A model generated the notes under the pieces. The model ran no database searches. It was not told the origin of the DNA and was given only the letters and a program-made list of their open reading frames with translations. DNA of 64,000 bases, from NCBI GenBank assembly GCA_964596165.1, contig CAZQTW010000032.1, positions 5,601-69,600 on the forward strand. The letters run 5' to 3'. A program made the translations under genes and the position numbers. Within the stretch, counting starts at the first letter, position 1, and each line of letters starts with the position of its first letter. Positions 52,924 to 61,334 of this stretch are shown piece by piece. Source of the DNA: CAYUQT01 sp964596165 (GTDB taxonomy: Bacteria > Planctomycetota > Phycisphaerae > UBA1845 > JAFGLZ01).

Positions 52924-54328
52924 GAGGAAGCCGCTCACGATCGGCGTTCGCCTGACGTTGTGGGGCGCGGGCATGACGCTGCTCGTCTGTCTGCTGATGT
53001 CCGCCGTGCTGTATGTGGGGATGTACTACTCGTTGTTGCGCGAAGTGGATGGATTTGTCCATGGCGAAGTGAGAGAGCTCACCGCACTCGTGAAGGAGCA
53101 TCCCGGCGACTATGCGGCCGCCCAGAAGGCCATTCGCCTGGAGCTGGGAAGCCGTCCTCGCGCCGACCTGAGTTTCCGCGTGTTTGATGCCCGGGGTCGG
53201 TTGCTGATCTCCAGTGATCCCAACGACAAGGGTGATCAATGGTTCCCTCTGCCTTCCGATTTCGAGAGCCTGCTGGCGCACCGGTACTACCTCACCGTGC
53301 ATCCTCCGGGCAAGGCCCATCCGATTCGGACGTGCAGTATGACGCTGCCGCAGCCCGACGGAACCCTCCTGATTGCCCAGGCCGGATACCTCCTCGACCA
53401 CATGAGCCAATCCCTGGCCTACCTGCGGCGGAACTGCGGCATTGCCCTGACGGTGGTCGTGGTGCTTGCCCTGGTGGTCAGCCGGTTCATGGCCTACCGC
53501 AGCCTGCGCTCCGTGGACCTGATGACGGCCACCGCCATGCGCATTGGGACTCGCCGATTGACCGATCGACTCCCCCGGACGGGTAACGGCGACGAGATCG
53601 ACCGGCTGGCCGAGACGCTCAACAACATGCTGGATCGAATCGAGTCGCACGTGCGGCGCCTTCAGCAGTTCACGGCCGATGCTTCCCACGAGTTGCGATC
53701 GCCGCTGGCGGCCTTGCGCGGAAATGCCGAGGTTGCGCTGACGAGCGCCCGATCGGCCGACGATCTGCGGCACGTCATCGAAGACAGCGTCGAACACTAC
53801 GATCGTCTCAGCCGAATTGCGGAGGATCTGTTGCTGCTGGCTCGGGTGGATGCGGGCGAGAACATCCTCAGGCCCGAGCGCATCCGTCTGGACAAGGCCG
53901 TCGAGGACGTGGTGGATCTTTACGCACCGCTCGCGGCCGATCGAAAGATCGAGTTGCAGTTCGACCGGCGTCAGGAGATCGTGCTTCGCGCCGACGGGGC
54001 TCGCGTTCGACAGGTCGTCGGTAACCTCATCGACAACGCCATCAAGTACACGGAAGGACCCGGCCGGATCGAGGTCTCCTTGACCGCCTCCAATGGGCAC
54101 GCTCGGATCGGAGTCCGCGATACCGGCGTCGGGATCCCGTCCGACGAACTGCCGCACGTCTTCGACCGCTTCTACCGCGTCGATCGCTCGCGATCGCTTC
54201 GGCGCGCACCGGGCTCGGGCCTCGGCCTGCCGATCTGCCGGTCGATCATCGAGGCCCACGGCGGCCGAATCGACCTGGAGAGCAAGTACGGCGAAGGCAC
54301 TACGGCAACCGTCGTACTCCCGCTGTGA
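52898..54328 (+). CDS. Sensor histidine kinase (CusS-like)
   Basis: The 476-residue protein starts at ATG 52898 within the end of the regulator gene. One membrane helix at about 20-45, a periplasmic sensor of about 130 residues and a second helix near 178-198 are followed by HAMP, then the dimerisation helix with DASHELRSPL (His264) and the ATPase domain: NLIDNAIKY with Asn376/Asn380, DTGVGIP, and GSGLGLPICRSI. The sensor domain has no recognised ligand site; few Met, His or Cys residues stand out. It phosphorylates the partner at 52246-52923. The signal is inferred to be an efflux substrate or envelope stress. Confidence 0.92.
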   Translation: MSSEKTKRKRKPLTIGVRLTLWGAGMTLLVCLLMSAVLYVGMYYSLLREVDGFVHGEVRELTALVKEHPGDYAAAQKAIRLELGSRPRADLSFRVFDARGRLLISSDPNDKGDQWFPLPSDFESLLAHRYYLTVHPPGKAHPIRTCSMTLPQPDGTLLIAQAGYLLDHMSQSLAYLRRNCGIALTVVVVLALVVSRFMAYRSLRSVDLMTATAMRIGTRRLTDRLPRTGNGDEIDRLAETLNNMLDRIESHVRRLQQFTADASHELRSPLAALRGNAEVALTSARSADDLRHVIEDSVEHYDRLSRIAEDLLLLARVDAGENILRPERIRLDKAVEDVVDLYAPLAADRKIELQFDRRQEIVLRADGARVRQVVGNLIDNAIKYTEGPGRIEVSLTASNGHARIGVRDTGVGIPSDELPHVFDRFYRVDRSRSLRRAPGSGLGLPICRSIIEAHGGRIDLESKYGEGTTATVVLPL

Positions 54329-54538
54329 TGGAGTGTCTCCCTCGCGGGTGCCTTGGGGCCGTCCGGAAGATGACGGGTAATTCATTTCTCCATCACCGTG
54401 ACGTCATCATCCACCTGCTACCTTGTTTCACGTAAGGCGAGCCCGAGGCCGGCCAATCGGAGCGGGAGAACCATGTGGTCGGCTGCACACGGGGGACGTC
54501 CGGTTCCCGAGTTGTTCGGATTCTAAGGAGGACACCGA

Positions 54539-54700
54539 ATGCTGCGTCGTTGGCTTGATCGTTACAGGTATCTTGTCGTACTGGCCATACTGACGCTTCC
54601 GGCCCTGGCGCTGGGCGGCTGCGGTCTCGAGCGATGGCTGATTCCGATCGGCGTGAGCGTAGCAACCTACCTTGGCCTGCAATTGATGCGGTCCGCATGA
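54539..54700 (+). CDS. Tiny lipoprotein of 53 residues
   Basis: A strong AAGGAGG lies eight bases before ATG 54539. The peptide reads MLRRWLDRYRYLVVLAILTL, then PALALGGC, a good lipobox with Cys28, and a hydrophobic mature part (WLIPIGVSVATYLGLQL). It lies 210 bases downstream of the sensor kinase and just before a strong terminator. With the two other tiny lipoproteins (47479-47676, 51572-51772) it flanks the RND system. No family is recognised; a membrane-associated accessory role is possible. Confidence 0.7.
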   Translation: MLRRWLDRYRYLVVLAILTLPALALGGCGLERWLIPIGVSVATYLGLQLMRSA

Positions 54701-54772
54701 CCTGAAACGAGGAGGGTGATTCAAAGCGGGGAACGTCTTCCATCAACGACTACCCCAGTCCCCTCTGGGGAC

Positions 54773-54803
54773 AAGGGGGCGAGTAAAGGCTACTCGTCCC
54801 CTT
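54773..54803. terminator. Hairpin terminator between convergent genes
   Basis: AAGGGGGCGAGTA (54773-54785) pairs with TACTCGTCCCCTT (54791-54803) over 13 positions with one G-T pair, loop AAGGC, followed by TTCTTGTT on the plus strand. It ends the two-component/lipoprotein transcript and may also serve the opposite oxidoreductase gene. Confidence 0.75.
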
Positions 54804-54837
54804 TCTTGTTCCCTCTGTTGTACGCAGGGTCTTCGGC

Positions 54838-56127
54838 CTACACCACGATTTCTTCCTTCTCGACGTCGAACTTGGCCGTCTTGCCGTTGCGGAAGGCCAG
54901 CATGCCCATTTGCAGGGCGGTCTGGACGTGATAGCCCATCTCGGCGTGGCTCCAAGGCTGCTGTCGCGTCTTGCAGCAATCGAGCCAGTTCTTCATGAAG
55001 AGTTCCTGGTTCAGTTCGTGTTCGATTCGAACGCGTTTGACCGGCATCTTGGAGCCCATGTTGGGGATCACGACCAGGTCGTTTCCCTCGACGGTGATGG
55101 TGGCCTCCCATCCTCGGAAGACCGGCGAGCACAAGCCGCCGCGCCGCTTCTCGTTGGGCGGATAGTCGTTCCCCTGCGTGCAAAGCACGGCGACGGTCAT
55201 CTTGCCGTCATACTCGATGAACATGTGGAACGAGTCGGGCACCTCGCGCTCCTGATACCGGTACTTGCCGCCCATCGAGACCACGGCCGTCGGGAACTTC
55301 ACGCCCAGGACGTGGACCACCGGCGTCAGGACGTGCGGATCGAGGTCGGTCACCGGGCCGCCCGAGTAATCCTCGTACATCCGCCATCGGAAGAATCGGC
55401 TGACGTCGAAGTCGCGTTTGGGCCGGTCGCCGAGGAACGCCTCCCAGTTGAGATCCTTGCCGGGCTTGGCGTTGGGATCGTCGATGGGCATGCCGCGCTC
55501 GCCCCAGTCGCCGACGCGAAAGTAGCCGCATTCGGCATGGATCGGCTGGCCGATCACGCCCTCCTCCACCATCTTGCGAGCCTGGTGCCAGGCCGCGTCG
55601 GACATGTATTGGGCTCCGACCTGGACGACCCGTTGGAGCCGTTTGACCTCGTGGGCCATCTTCTTGGTCAGTTCGAACTGGCTCCAATGGCTGAGCGGCT
55701 TCTCGACGTAGATGTCCTTGCCCGCGACGGCCGCGTCGATAACCTGCTGGGCATGGTGATGGTCCGGCGTGGCGATCACGACGACGTCCACCTGCTTGTC
55801 GGCCAGGAGTTCGTGATGGCTATCGTAGGGCTTGGCGTTGTAGGTCTTCGCCGCCTTTTCCAGCCGGGGCCGATAGATATCACAGACGGCCACGACGTCC
55901 AACGGCGTACCCTGCTTCTTGAGGTTGAGCAACGCGCCGATCAGCGAGTTGCCGCGCCCGCCGCAGCCGATCAGCCCGACGCCGATCCGCTCGCCGGCGC
56001 CGAGCACACCCGTCTAAAGCAGCGATTGAGTCCCGATCGCCGCGTGGGCCGTGGCCACCCCCGCCGCCGCCACGGCACCGGTTGAATGCAAGAAGTCTCG
56101 CCGTGTCATGGTTTCGTTGCCGTTCAT
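54838..56127 (-). pseudogene. Gfo/Idh/MocA oxidoreductase with amber codon after its Tat signal
   Basis: ATG 56127 opens a frame with a twin-arginine signal (MTRRDFLHSTGAVAAAGVAT). At 56014-56016 a TAG interrupts it; in the same frame the enzyme follows at once: GERIGVGLIGCGGRGNSL, VVIATPDHHHAQQ, YVEKPLSHW and a full C-terminal domain to residue 389 (counted from GTG 56007). No ribosome site precedes that GTG. Thus either the exported enzyme is lost by a nonsense mutation, a cytosolic form is made from GTG 56007, or the base is a sequence error. The catalytic domain itself looks intact, so any loss must be recent. Confidence 0.65.
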
Positions 56128-56392
56128 TCTCACCGGTTCGGATGCCACGGTAGATTCCTCCTCATCAGAATGGCCTGACGCGATAGGGATACCCGGCGTT
56201 TGCTCGACCGGGGTTGTGAGTATCCTAGGGCCGTCGCCGTGGACAGGTCAATCGGGGCAAAGACTGTCGGTCGCCCATGCGACGGCGATTGCGCAGGGCT
56301 GCACCCTGGTCCGCAAGGAACCGGGTCCGCCGACGACGTCCGTTCCTGCGACGAATCCGGTGTCTCAGACGGACACTGTGCCGAAGTAGAGA

Positions 56393-56429
56393 GCCCCGAC
56401 TCTCGGTCGGTCAACCCGAGAGTCGGGGC
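56393..56429. terminator. Strong hairpin downstream of the Gfo/Idh/MocA gene at 56492
   Basis: GCCCCGACTCTCGG (56393-56406) and CCGAGAGTCGGGGC (56416-56429) form a perfect 14-bp stem with a nine-base loop. It lies 63 bases after the stop of the minus-strand gene; the following bases are only mildly U-rich (CTCTCTACTT). Confidence 0.65.
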
Positions 56430-56491
56430 ATGTCTGTCGATGGGAATACTGACGGGCCTTCACGCCACCTGGATCTGGAACGTCGGCCTCG

Positions 56492-57859
56492 TCAGCCCGC
56501 TCGCATCTCGCGCTTCTTCGGGTCCCATACCATGCACTTTCGCTGCTTGAAGCCCTCGTTGGCCAGGTTGACCGCCACGACCGCGGTCCAGCCCAGTTCC
56601 GGCGGGCAGTTGAGGAGCTTCGGGTTGTTCTCGCGGATGGCGACGTGATGGTTCTTGTGGTGCAGCGCCTGATCCTCGCCGCCCGACTTCTTGTGCTCGT
56701 AGATGGGCTTCTTCCAATCCGGCTTCTTCTCGTTCTGCGGGTAGACCGTGAAGCCGGACTTCTCGAAGACCAGGGTGGCCTCGAAACCGCGGATGCAATG
56801 CTCGATATCGCGGTGGTTCGCCATCGTCCCCAGGACGTGGATCGTCATGCCTTCCTTGATCACGTCGTTCTTGGGGTATTCGAGCACCATCTCGAAGTTG
56901 TCGGGAACGTCGCGTCCGTCCGGCCAGCAAAAGATGCCGCCCATGCCGACGCCGCATACCGGATCTCTCAGGTTCAGCGCCACCATCATCCGGGCAATGC
57001 GGTGGACGAACAGGTCGGTCGCGATACCGCCCGAATAATCCCAGTAGTTCCGCCAGTCGTAGTACCGGCGGGCGTCCCACGGGCGTTTCTTGGCCGGCCC
57101 GAGCCACATGTCCCAGTCGAGGTCGGCCGGTTTGGGGTCGCTACTAGGCTTGCCCGTCCGCCACAGGCCGAGTGCGTTATTGAAGTTGCCTTTGTCGTCG
57201 GAGTACCGACGGACATAGGAGGTCTGTGCGTGAACAATCTGTCCGAGGTGGCCCTGCTTGATGTAGTTGTAGGCCGCCCGGTAGCTGTCGTCGCTCATGC
57301 CTTGAATGCCGACCTGAACGATGTTGCCCGTCTTGCGGATCACGTCGAGGAGCTCATTCGCCTCGGGAATATGGTGCGTGAACGGTTTCTCGAGGTACAA
57401 GTACTTGCCCGCCAGGCAGGCATCGATGCCTTGCTGGGCGTGCCAGTGCTCGGGCGTGCAGACGACGACTTTGTCCACGTCGTCGCGTTCGAGAAGCTTG
57501 CGATAATCCTTGATTGCCACGGGCCTGTTGCCGAATTCCTTTTCCACCGCCGCGGCGTATTCGTTCATCCGGGTTTCGTAGCAGTCACAGACGGCCGTGA
57601 TCTTGATCTTGTCTTCGGCGGCGATTCTCTTGAGCGCCCCGCGGTGAGCACCGGCAATGCCGCCGCAGCCGATGATCCCGATGGTGATCGTGTCGTTCGC
57701 TCCGAGCTTGCGCCGCGCCTTGGCCTTGCTCGTATCCGTGTGGGGCACGGCCGCTCCGACCTTGCCCGTGGCCGCACATCCGCCGATGCCCGCAATTGCC
57801 AGGCCCAGGGCGGATTTCTGAAGCAAGTCGCGTCGAGATAGACCCTTGTTCTGATCCAC
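56492..57859 (-). CDS. Tat-exported Gfo/Idh/MocA oxidoreductase, possible lipoprotein
   Basis: The 455-residue precursor starts at GTG 57859 behind GGAGGTGA. The Tat motif SRRDLLQKSALGLAIAG ends in GIGGC, a lipobox, so it may be a Tat-exported lipoprotein. The Rossmann domain starts ITIGIIGCGGIAGAHRG; VVVCTPEHWHAQQ and LYLEKPFTHH hold the NAD(P)-site and catalytic Lys. The C-terminal domain has YWDYSGGIATDLFVHRIARM. It is a paralog of the genes at 38740 and 54838. Substrate unknown. The stop is followed by a strong hairpin at 56393-56429. Confidence 0.88.
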   Translation of the reverse strand: MDQNKGLSRRDLLQKSALGLAIAGIGGCAATGKVGAAVPHTDTSKAKARRKLGANDTITIGIIGCGGIAGAHRGALKRIAAEDKIKITAVCDCYETRMNEYAAAVEKEFGNRPVAIKDYRKLLERDDVDKVVVCTPEHWHAQQGIDACLAGKYLYLEKPFTHHIPEANELLDVIRKTGNIVQVGIQGMSDDSYRAAYNYIKQGHLGQIVHAQTSYVRRYSDDKGNFNNALGLWRTGKPSSDPKPADLDWDMWLGPAKKRPWDARRYYDWRNYWDYSGGIATDLFVHRIARMMVALNLRDPVCGVGMGGIFCWPDGRDVPDNFEMVLEYPKNDVIKEGMTIHVLGTMANHRDIEHCIRGFEATLVFEKSGFTVYPQNEKKPDWKKPIYEHKKSGGEDQALHHKNHHVAIRENNPKLLNCPPELGWTAVVAVNLANEGFKQRKCMVWDPKKREMRAG

Positions 57860-58217
57860 AGCTCACCTCCGGCGGGCAACACCCGCACTGAAAAGACAAC
57901 ACGATGACTCTCCGTTGCGCCTCTCGCCAAAACGAAAATAATGACAGCTTCCGGCGTCCTCGTCCAGAGGTCGGGCACATTTGTTCTTCGGCGTTCTGAG
58001 CGGGAGCAGGCGCGCCGAATACGGCTACGTGCGGTCCGAAGGATGCGTTCCCCGAAAGGAAGGGCGGCCAATCATCACGGTTGACATCCACCAGGTCAGG
58101 GATACAATTACGATAACGAATGGCGGGTACGGGAGTTGGGGGAGCACGGCGAGACGCGAGGACCCCGGAACCGCCGGCCAGTCTCTGTTTCGTCGCATTC
58201 GAGGAGGGGAACGGCAG

Positions 58218-59714
58218 GTGACTTCCCAGATACCCATCCGGCTTTCGGTCTGTGCTTCGGTGGCTTTCCTCTTGGTATTCAACGCCACCGTCGGTGCGGT
58301 TTCGTTCGATATGCCCATGTGCCCGGTATACGGCGGCGGGGAACCAAACGGACCGGCATACGACTTCTGGATGGGCCGCTACGAGGTGACAGTCGCCCAG
58401 TACTTCGAATTCCTCAATGACGCCGAGGCCAACCCGGACAACGAACGCGGCGCCTACATGGTCTTCGACCCCAACAACGGCGACGTGGGACTTCCCGACG
58501 GGAACCGGCCCGACGACATCTTCGACATCAGCGACTGCAATACGGGTTGGGTTCTCACGCCCCGTTATGCGGTCGGCTACGACGCCAATCTGCCGGTGGG
58601 CAGTCGCTACGTCTACGACCCCAACGATGCCGATGAGCCGATTGTCGGCGTGAGCTGGATCGGGGCGGTCAAGTTCTGTAATTGGCTTACGATCGATCAC
58701 GGACTGGGGATCAATCAGCGCTGCTATACGGAGGGGAACCGGTTTTGGGATTGGCATCCCGTCGTGATCAGCACGAGTGCCTGGATGACCCGTGATCTGA
58801 ACTCATCCGAACGGCAAGCGCTGGTCGGCAACTACGTGGGTTATCGACTGCCCATGGACAATCTGGGCCTTCAGTCGGGCTATATTGACGGTCAGCCCAA
58901 TCCGTTCAATGAGTGGTACAAGGCCGCCGCCTACGACCCCAACGCGCCGCCGACGTGGCGGATCGGGGCTCACGGCGAAGACATTCCGCCCTATCATTGG
59001 ATGTACGGATACGGGTCGGACGTCTTGGATCTGACCAAGGCGAACTTCCTGATCTATACCGATCCCAACGACTCCAACTATACGGGTATGGACCCGAACT
59101 GTGTCCTGCACCCTACCCCCGTCGGGACCTATGCCGCCGGCAACAACAACCCGTGGGGCATCGACGACCTCAGCGGCAACGTCTATGAGTGGGGACAGGA
59201 CTACTGCGACTCGTTCAGCAAGGTTCGTCATGCCACCCACAGCAAGGCCTACAACGGCGCCGAACCGGCCGCGGCGCTGCGACACTATCGGGTCATCGAC
59301 GACGCGTCGTACTTCTCGGGGTTCCGGGTGGTTCAGTGTGGCGGATACGTCTTCACGCTGTCCCTCGTCAATGAATCGTACGGACACGTCGACGTGGAGC
59401 CGAACCGACCCGTTCATCCCCCCGGGGCTCTGGTGACACTCACGGCGGTGCCCCACGAGCACCGGTCATTCAGGGAATGGACCCTGTTCGACCCCAATCA
59501 CCCCGACGACGCCAACTACGCCGCGATTGACGCCAACAACCCACTGGTGGTGGTCCTTAACGACGATCTGCACGTCCAGGGCGCCTTCAAGTGCGGCAGC
59601 GGACTGGGCCCGATGCTCCCGCTCGCGCTGGGCCTGATCGGTGCCATGGGCCCGGCTCGACGGGAAAAGAAACACACGCCTCGCCCCCGGACAATCCTGA
59701 GGCGAGGCGTGTGA
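58218..59714 (+). CDS. Secreted formylglycine-enzyme-like (SUMF1) protein with CGSG tail
   Basis: GTG 58218, behind AGGAGGGG, gives a 498-residue precursor; the frame extends upstream without a ribosome site. A signal (IRLSVCASVAFLLVFNATVGA) precedes an FGE-sulfatase/SUMF1 fold: FWMGRYEVTVAQYFEFLND, VGVSWIGAVKFCNWLT, YRLPMD, and GNNNPWGIDDLSGNVYEWGQ. The cysteine pair of true formylglycine enzymes is absent (GFRVVQC instead), so it is probably not a sulfatase activator. After a beta-rich repeat-like segment the protein ends AFKCGSGLGPMLPLALGLIG and an Arg/Lys cluster, resembling a sorting signal. The last codons overlap a hairpin. Confidence 0.75.
   Translation: MTSQIPIRLSVCASVAFLLVFNATVGAVSFDMPMCPVYGGGEPNGPAYDFWMGRYEVTVAQYFEFLNDAEANPDNERGAYMVFDPNNGDVGLPDGNRPDDIFDISDCNTGWVLTPRYAVGYDANLPVGSRYVYDPNDADEPIVGVSWIGAVKFCNWLTIDHGLGINQRCYTEGNRFWDWHPVVISTSAWMTRDLNSSERQALVGNYVGYRLPMDNLGLQSGYIDGQPNPFNEWYKAAAYDPNAPPTWRIGAHGEDIPPYHWMYGYGSDVLDLTKANFLIYTDPNDSNYTGMDPNCVLHPTPVGTYAAGNNNPWGIDDLSGNVYEWGQDYCDSFSKVRHATHSKAYNGAEPAAALRHYRVIDDASYFSGFRVVQCGGYVFTLSLVNESYGHVDVEPNRPVHPPGALVTLTAVPHEHRSFREWTLFDPNHPDDANYAAIDANNPLVVVLNDDLHVQGAFKCGSGLGPMLPLALGLIGAMGPARREKKHTPRPRTILRRGV
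59673..59713. terminator. Hairpin covering the stop region of the SUMF1-like gene
   Basis: CACACGCCTCGCC (59673-59685) pairs perfectly with GGCGAGGCGTGTG (59701-59713). On the minus strand it is followed by TTTCTTTTCCCG, so it looks like the terminator of the convergent prepilin-like gene, encoded within the last codons and stop of the plus-strand gene. Confidence 0.7.
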
Positions 59715-59749
59715 AACACGTTCAGGCTGCTGTGCTACGCTTTTCGAGA

Positions 59750-60769
59750 TTAGCCACCAAGGATCATGGTGATGACATCGGCATGCGTCATCGGAACGCC
59801 CCGCTGTCCATAGAGTGCCCCCAGGGGCAGATCGAGTACGTGGTACGCCGCCTCATTGCCCAGAAACGCTCCCCAATCCCCGAACGATCCGGCAATCCTC
59901 CGCCAAGGGAACGGGTCCCTGAGCGTGTCAACGTGCCCGTCATAGTAGGCAAGACTGCCCATCTTCGCCGACAGGGATTGATCGATATTGATCACCTTTC
60001 CCTCGTTTCCATGATACGAGCCCAGCATGTCACCCAGAACCCCGTGGACCGGATCGAGTCCCATCCAATACCCGCTCAAGAAGTTGGCCGTTCCGTGGTC
60101 GCTCATCGACGCGACCGACGCGCAGTGGAAGTCCCACTGTTCCTCTAGGAACATGAACATCGCCGCAGGCGCATAAATACTGCTGGGTTTCAGCATCGGT
60201 CCCGGACTGAACGCACCGCTCGCACCGGGGTCGTGCAGATACTCGGAAAGGACCTTTCTGCACGTGGCGCCTCGGGTGTAGTTGAACGCCTCCTGGTCCT
60301 TATTCTGTATACGTTCGAATTCCGGACAACGATAGAGGTTGGCGAATCGTGTGTAGGGAAACAGCTTCCCGTTCTCGACCTTGCAGTAGGGGTCCCATTC
60401 GCTTTGCGGCTTTTGCCAGGCGTTCGTTTGAACCCATCCATGAGGACCGGTCGGCAGCAACCAATTCTCCTGCTCCGCCCAGAAGTCCCATGTGTCCAAG
60501 CCCTCGAAGGTCTCGTGCTCACCAAGATTCTCAAATGCCACGGCACCAAACGGCACCATCTCGTCATTATCCGATGAGTAGAGCAATGCCGCCTTCAAGA
60601 GCTGACTGATGCGCGACATGCAGAGCGTGGTCCTGGCCTGCGCCCGCGCCTTGCTCAACGACGGCAGCAGAATGGAAATGAGCAGGGCGATGATGGCCAC
60701 CACCACCAGCAGCTCGATCAGCGTGAAACCCAACACCTTCCGACGATTCCCGCTCGCATGGTCTTTCAT
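59750..60769 (-). CDS. Prepilin-type (type II secretion pseudopilin-like) planctomycete protein
   Basis: The 339-residue protein starts at ATG 60769 after AGGAGT. The class III signal is RRKVLGFTLIELLVVVAIIA: cleavage after Gly, N-methyl Phe and Glu5. LLISILLPSLSKARAQART follows as in planctomycete families with a globular domain. SLAYYDGHVDTLRDP near residue 280 matches the H-x9-DG type C-terminal motif (here DGHVDTL). These proteins are processed by prepilin peptidase and held at the inner membrane or built into pseudopili; planctomycetes carry many copies. The specific role is unknown. Confidence 0.88.
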   Translation of the reverse strand: MKDHASGNRRKVLGFTLIELLVVVAIIALLISILLPSLSKARAQARTTLCMSRISQLLKAALLYSSDNDEMVPFGAVAFENLGEHETFEGLDTWDFWAEQENWLLPTGPHGWVQTNAWQKPQSEWDPYCKVENGKLFPYTRFANLYRCPEFERIQNKDQEAFNYTRGATCRKVLSEYLHDPGASGAFSPGPMLKPSSIYAPAAMFMFLEEQWDFHCASVASMSDHGTANFLSGYWMGLDPVHGVLGDMLGSYHGNEGKVINIDQSLSAKMGSLAYYDGHVDTLRDPFPWRRIAGSFGDWGAFLGNEAAYHVLDLPLGALYGQRGVPMTHADVITMILGG

Positions 60770-61334
60770 GGATACTCCTCTCGTTTCTTGTGTCCCGCTC
60801 GATCACGCACCGTTGCCAGATTTCGGCGCTTGACGACAACAAAACTCCCTGGGTCGGGTACCTCCGGCCTGCCACCAACCTCATCCGACGTTGTTTACCT
60901 TCTTTGAAAGGTCACGACCGCAGGATGCGAGTTAGTACTTAGCAACAGCCGTCAACAGAACTGTACGGTCCTGATGCATGGCAGACAATACCCCTTTGTA
61001 TAGTTTCTGCTAACTTTCATATAAGGTCATTCAAGACAATAGGTTATATCTGATAAGTTGTTCTATCTATTTCCAGTTTTGGTGAGGGTTCAGAGTTGCT
61101 TGATGGGGGCAAGAGAGTCTTGCAAGGCTTGATCTCACGATTTGCGCCGCACACAAGCTGGCTTATCAGTATGGATGGACGCACCGATCGGCACAGTGGC
61201 CCGGACTCCAAGAGTCCATCGAGGCATTCTTGTCGGGCAAGTTGACCGAACCTCGGGTAAAGCGGTTCGCCTGCTCTTATCCGGCCGGCTTCCGCTCGCC
61301 CCCTTCCACGCATGACACGCCATGGGACGGAGCG
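60770..61334. other. Intergenic region with AT-rich core
   Basis: No gene is visible. About 60900-61090 is clearly richer in A and T than the rest of the window and contains TATATC, CATATAAGG and similar stretches; it probably includes the promoter of the prepilin-like gene. The left end of the decay-prone part near the FGE gene shows no recognisable protein. Confidence 0.45.

Noticed and set aside
52904..54385. 493-codon minus-strand frame
   Set aside because: It is antisense to the histidine kinase, whose motifs are complete.
54910..56085. 391-codon plus-strand frame
   Set aside because: It is the shadow of the Gfo/Idh/MocA gene on the minus strand, with no recognisable domain.
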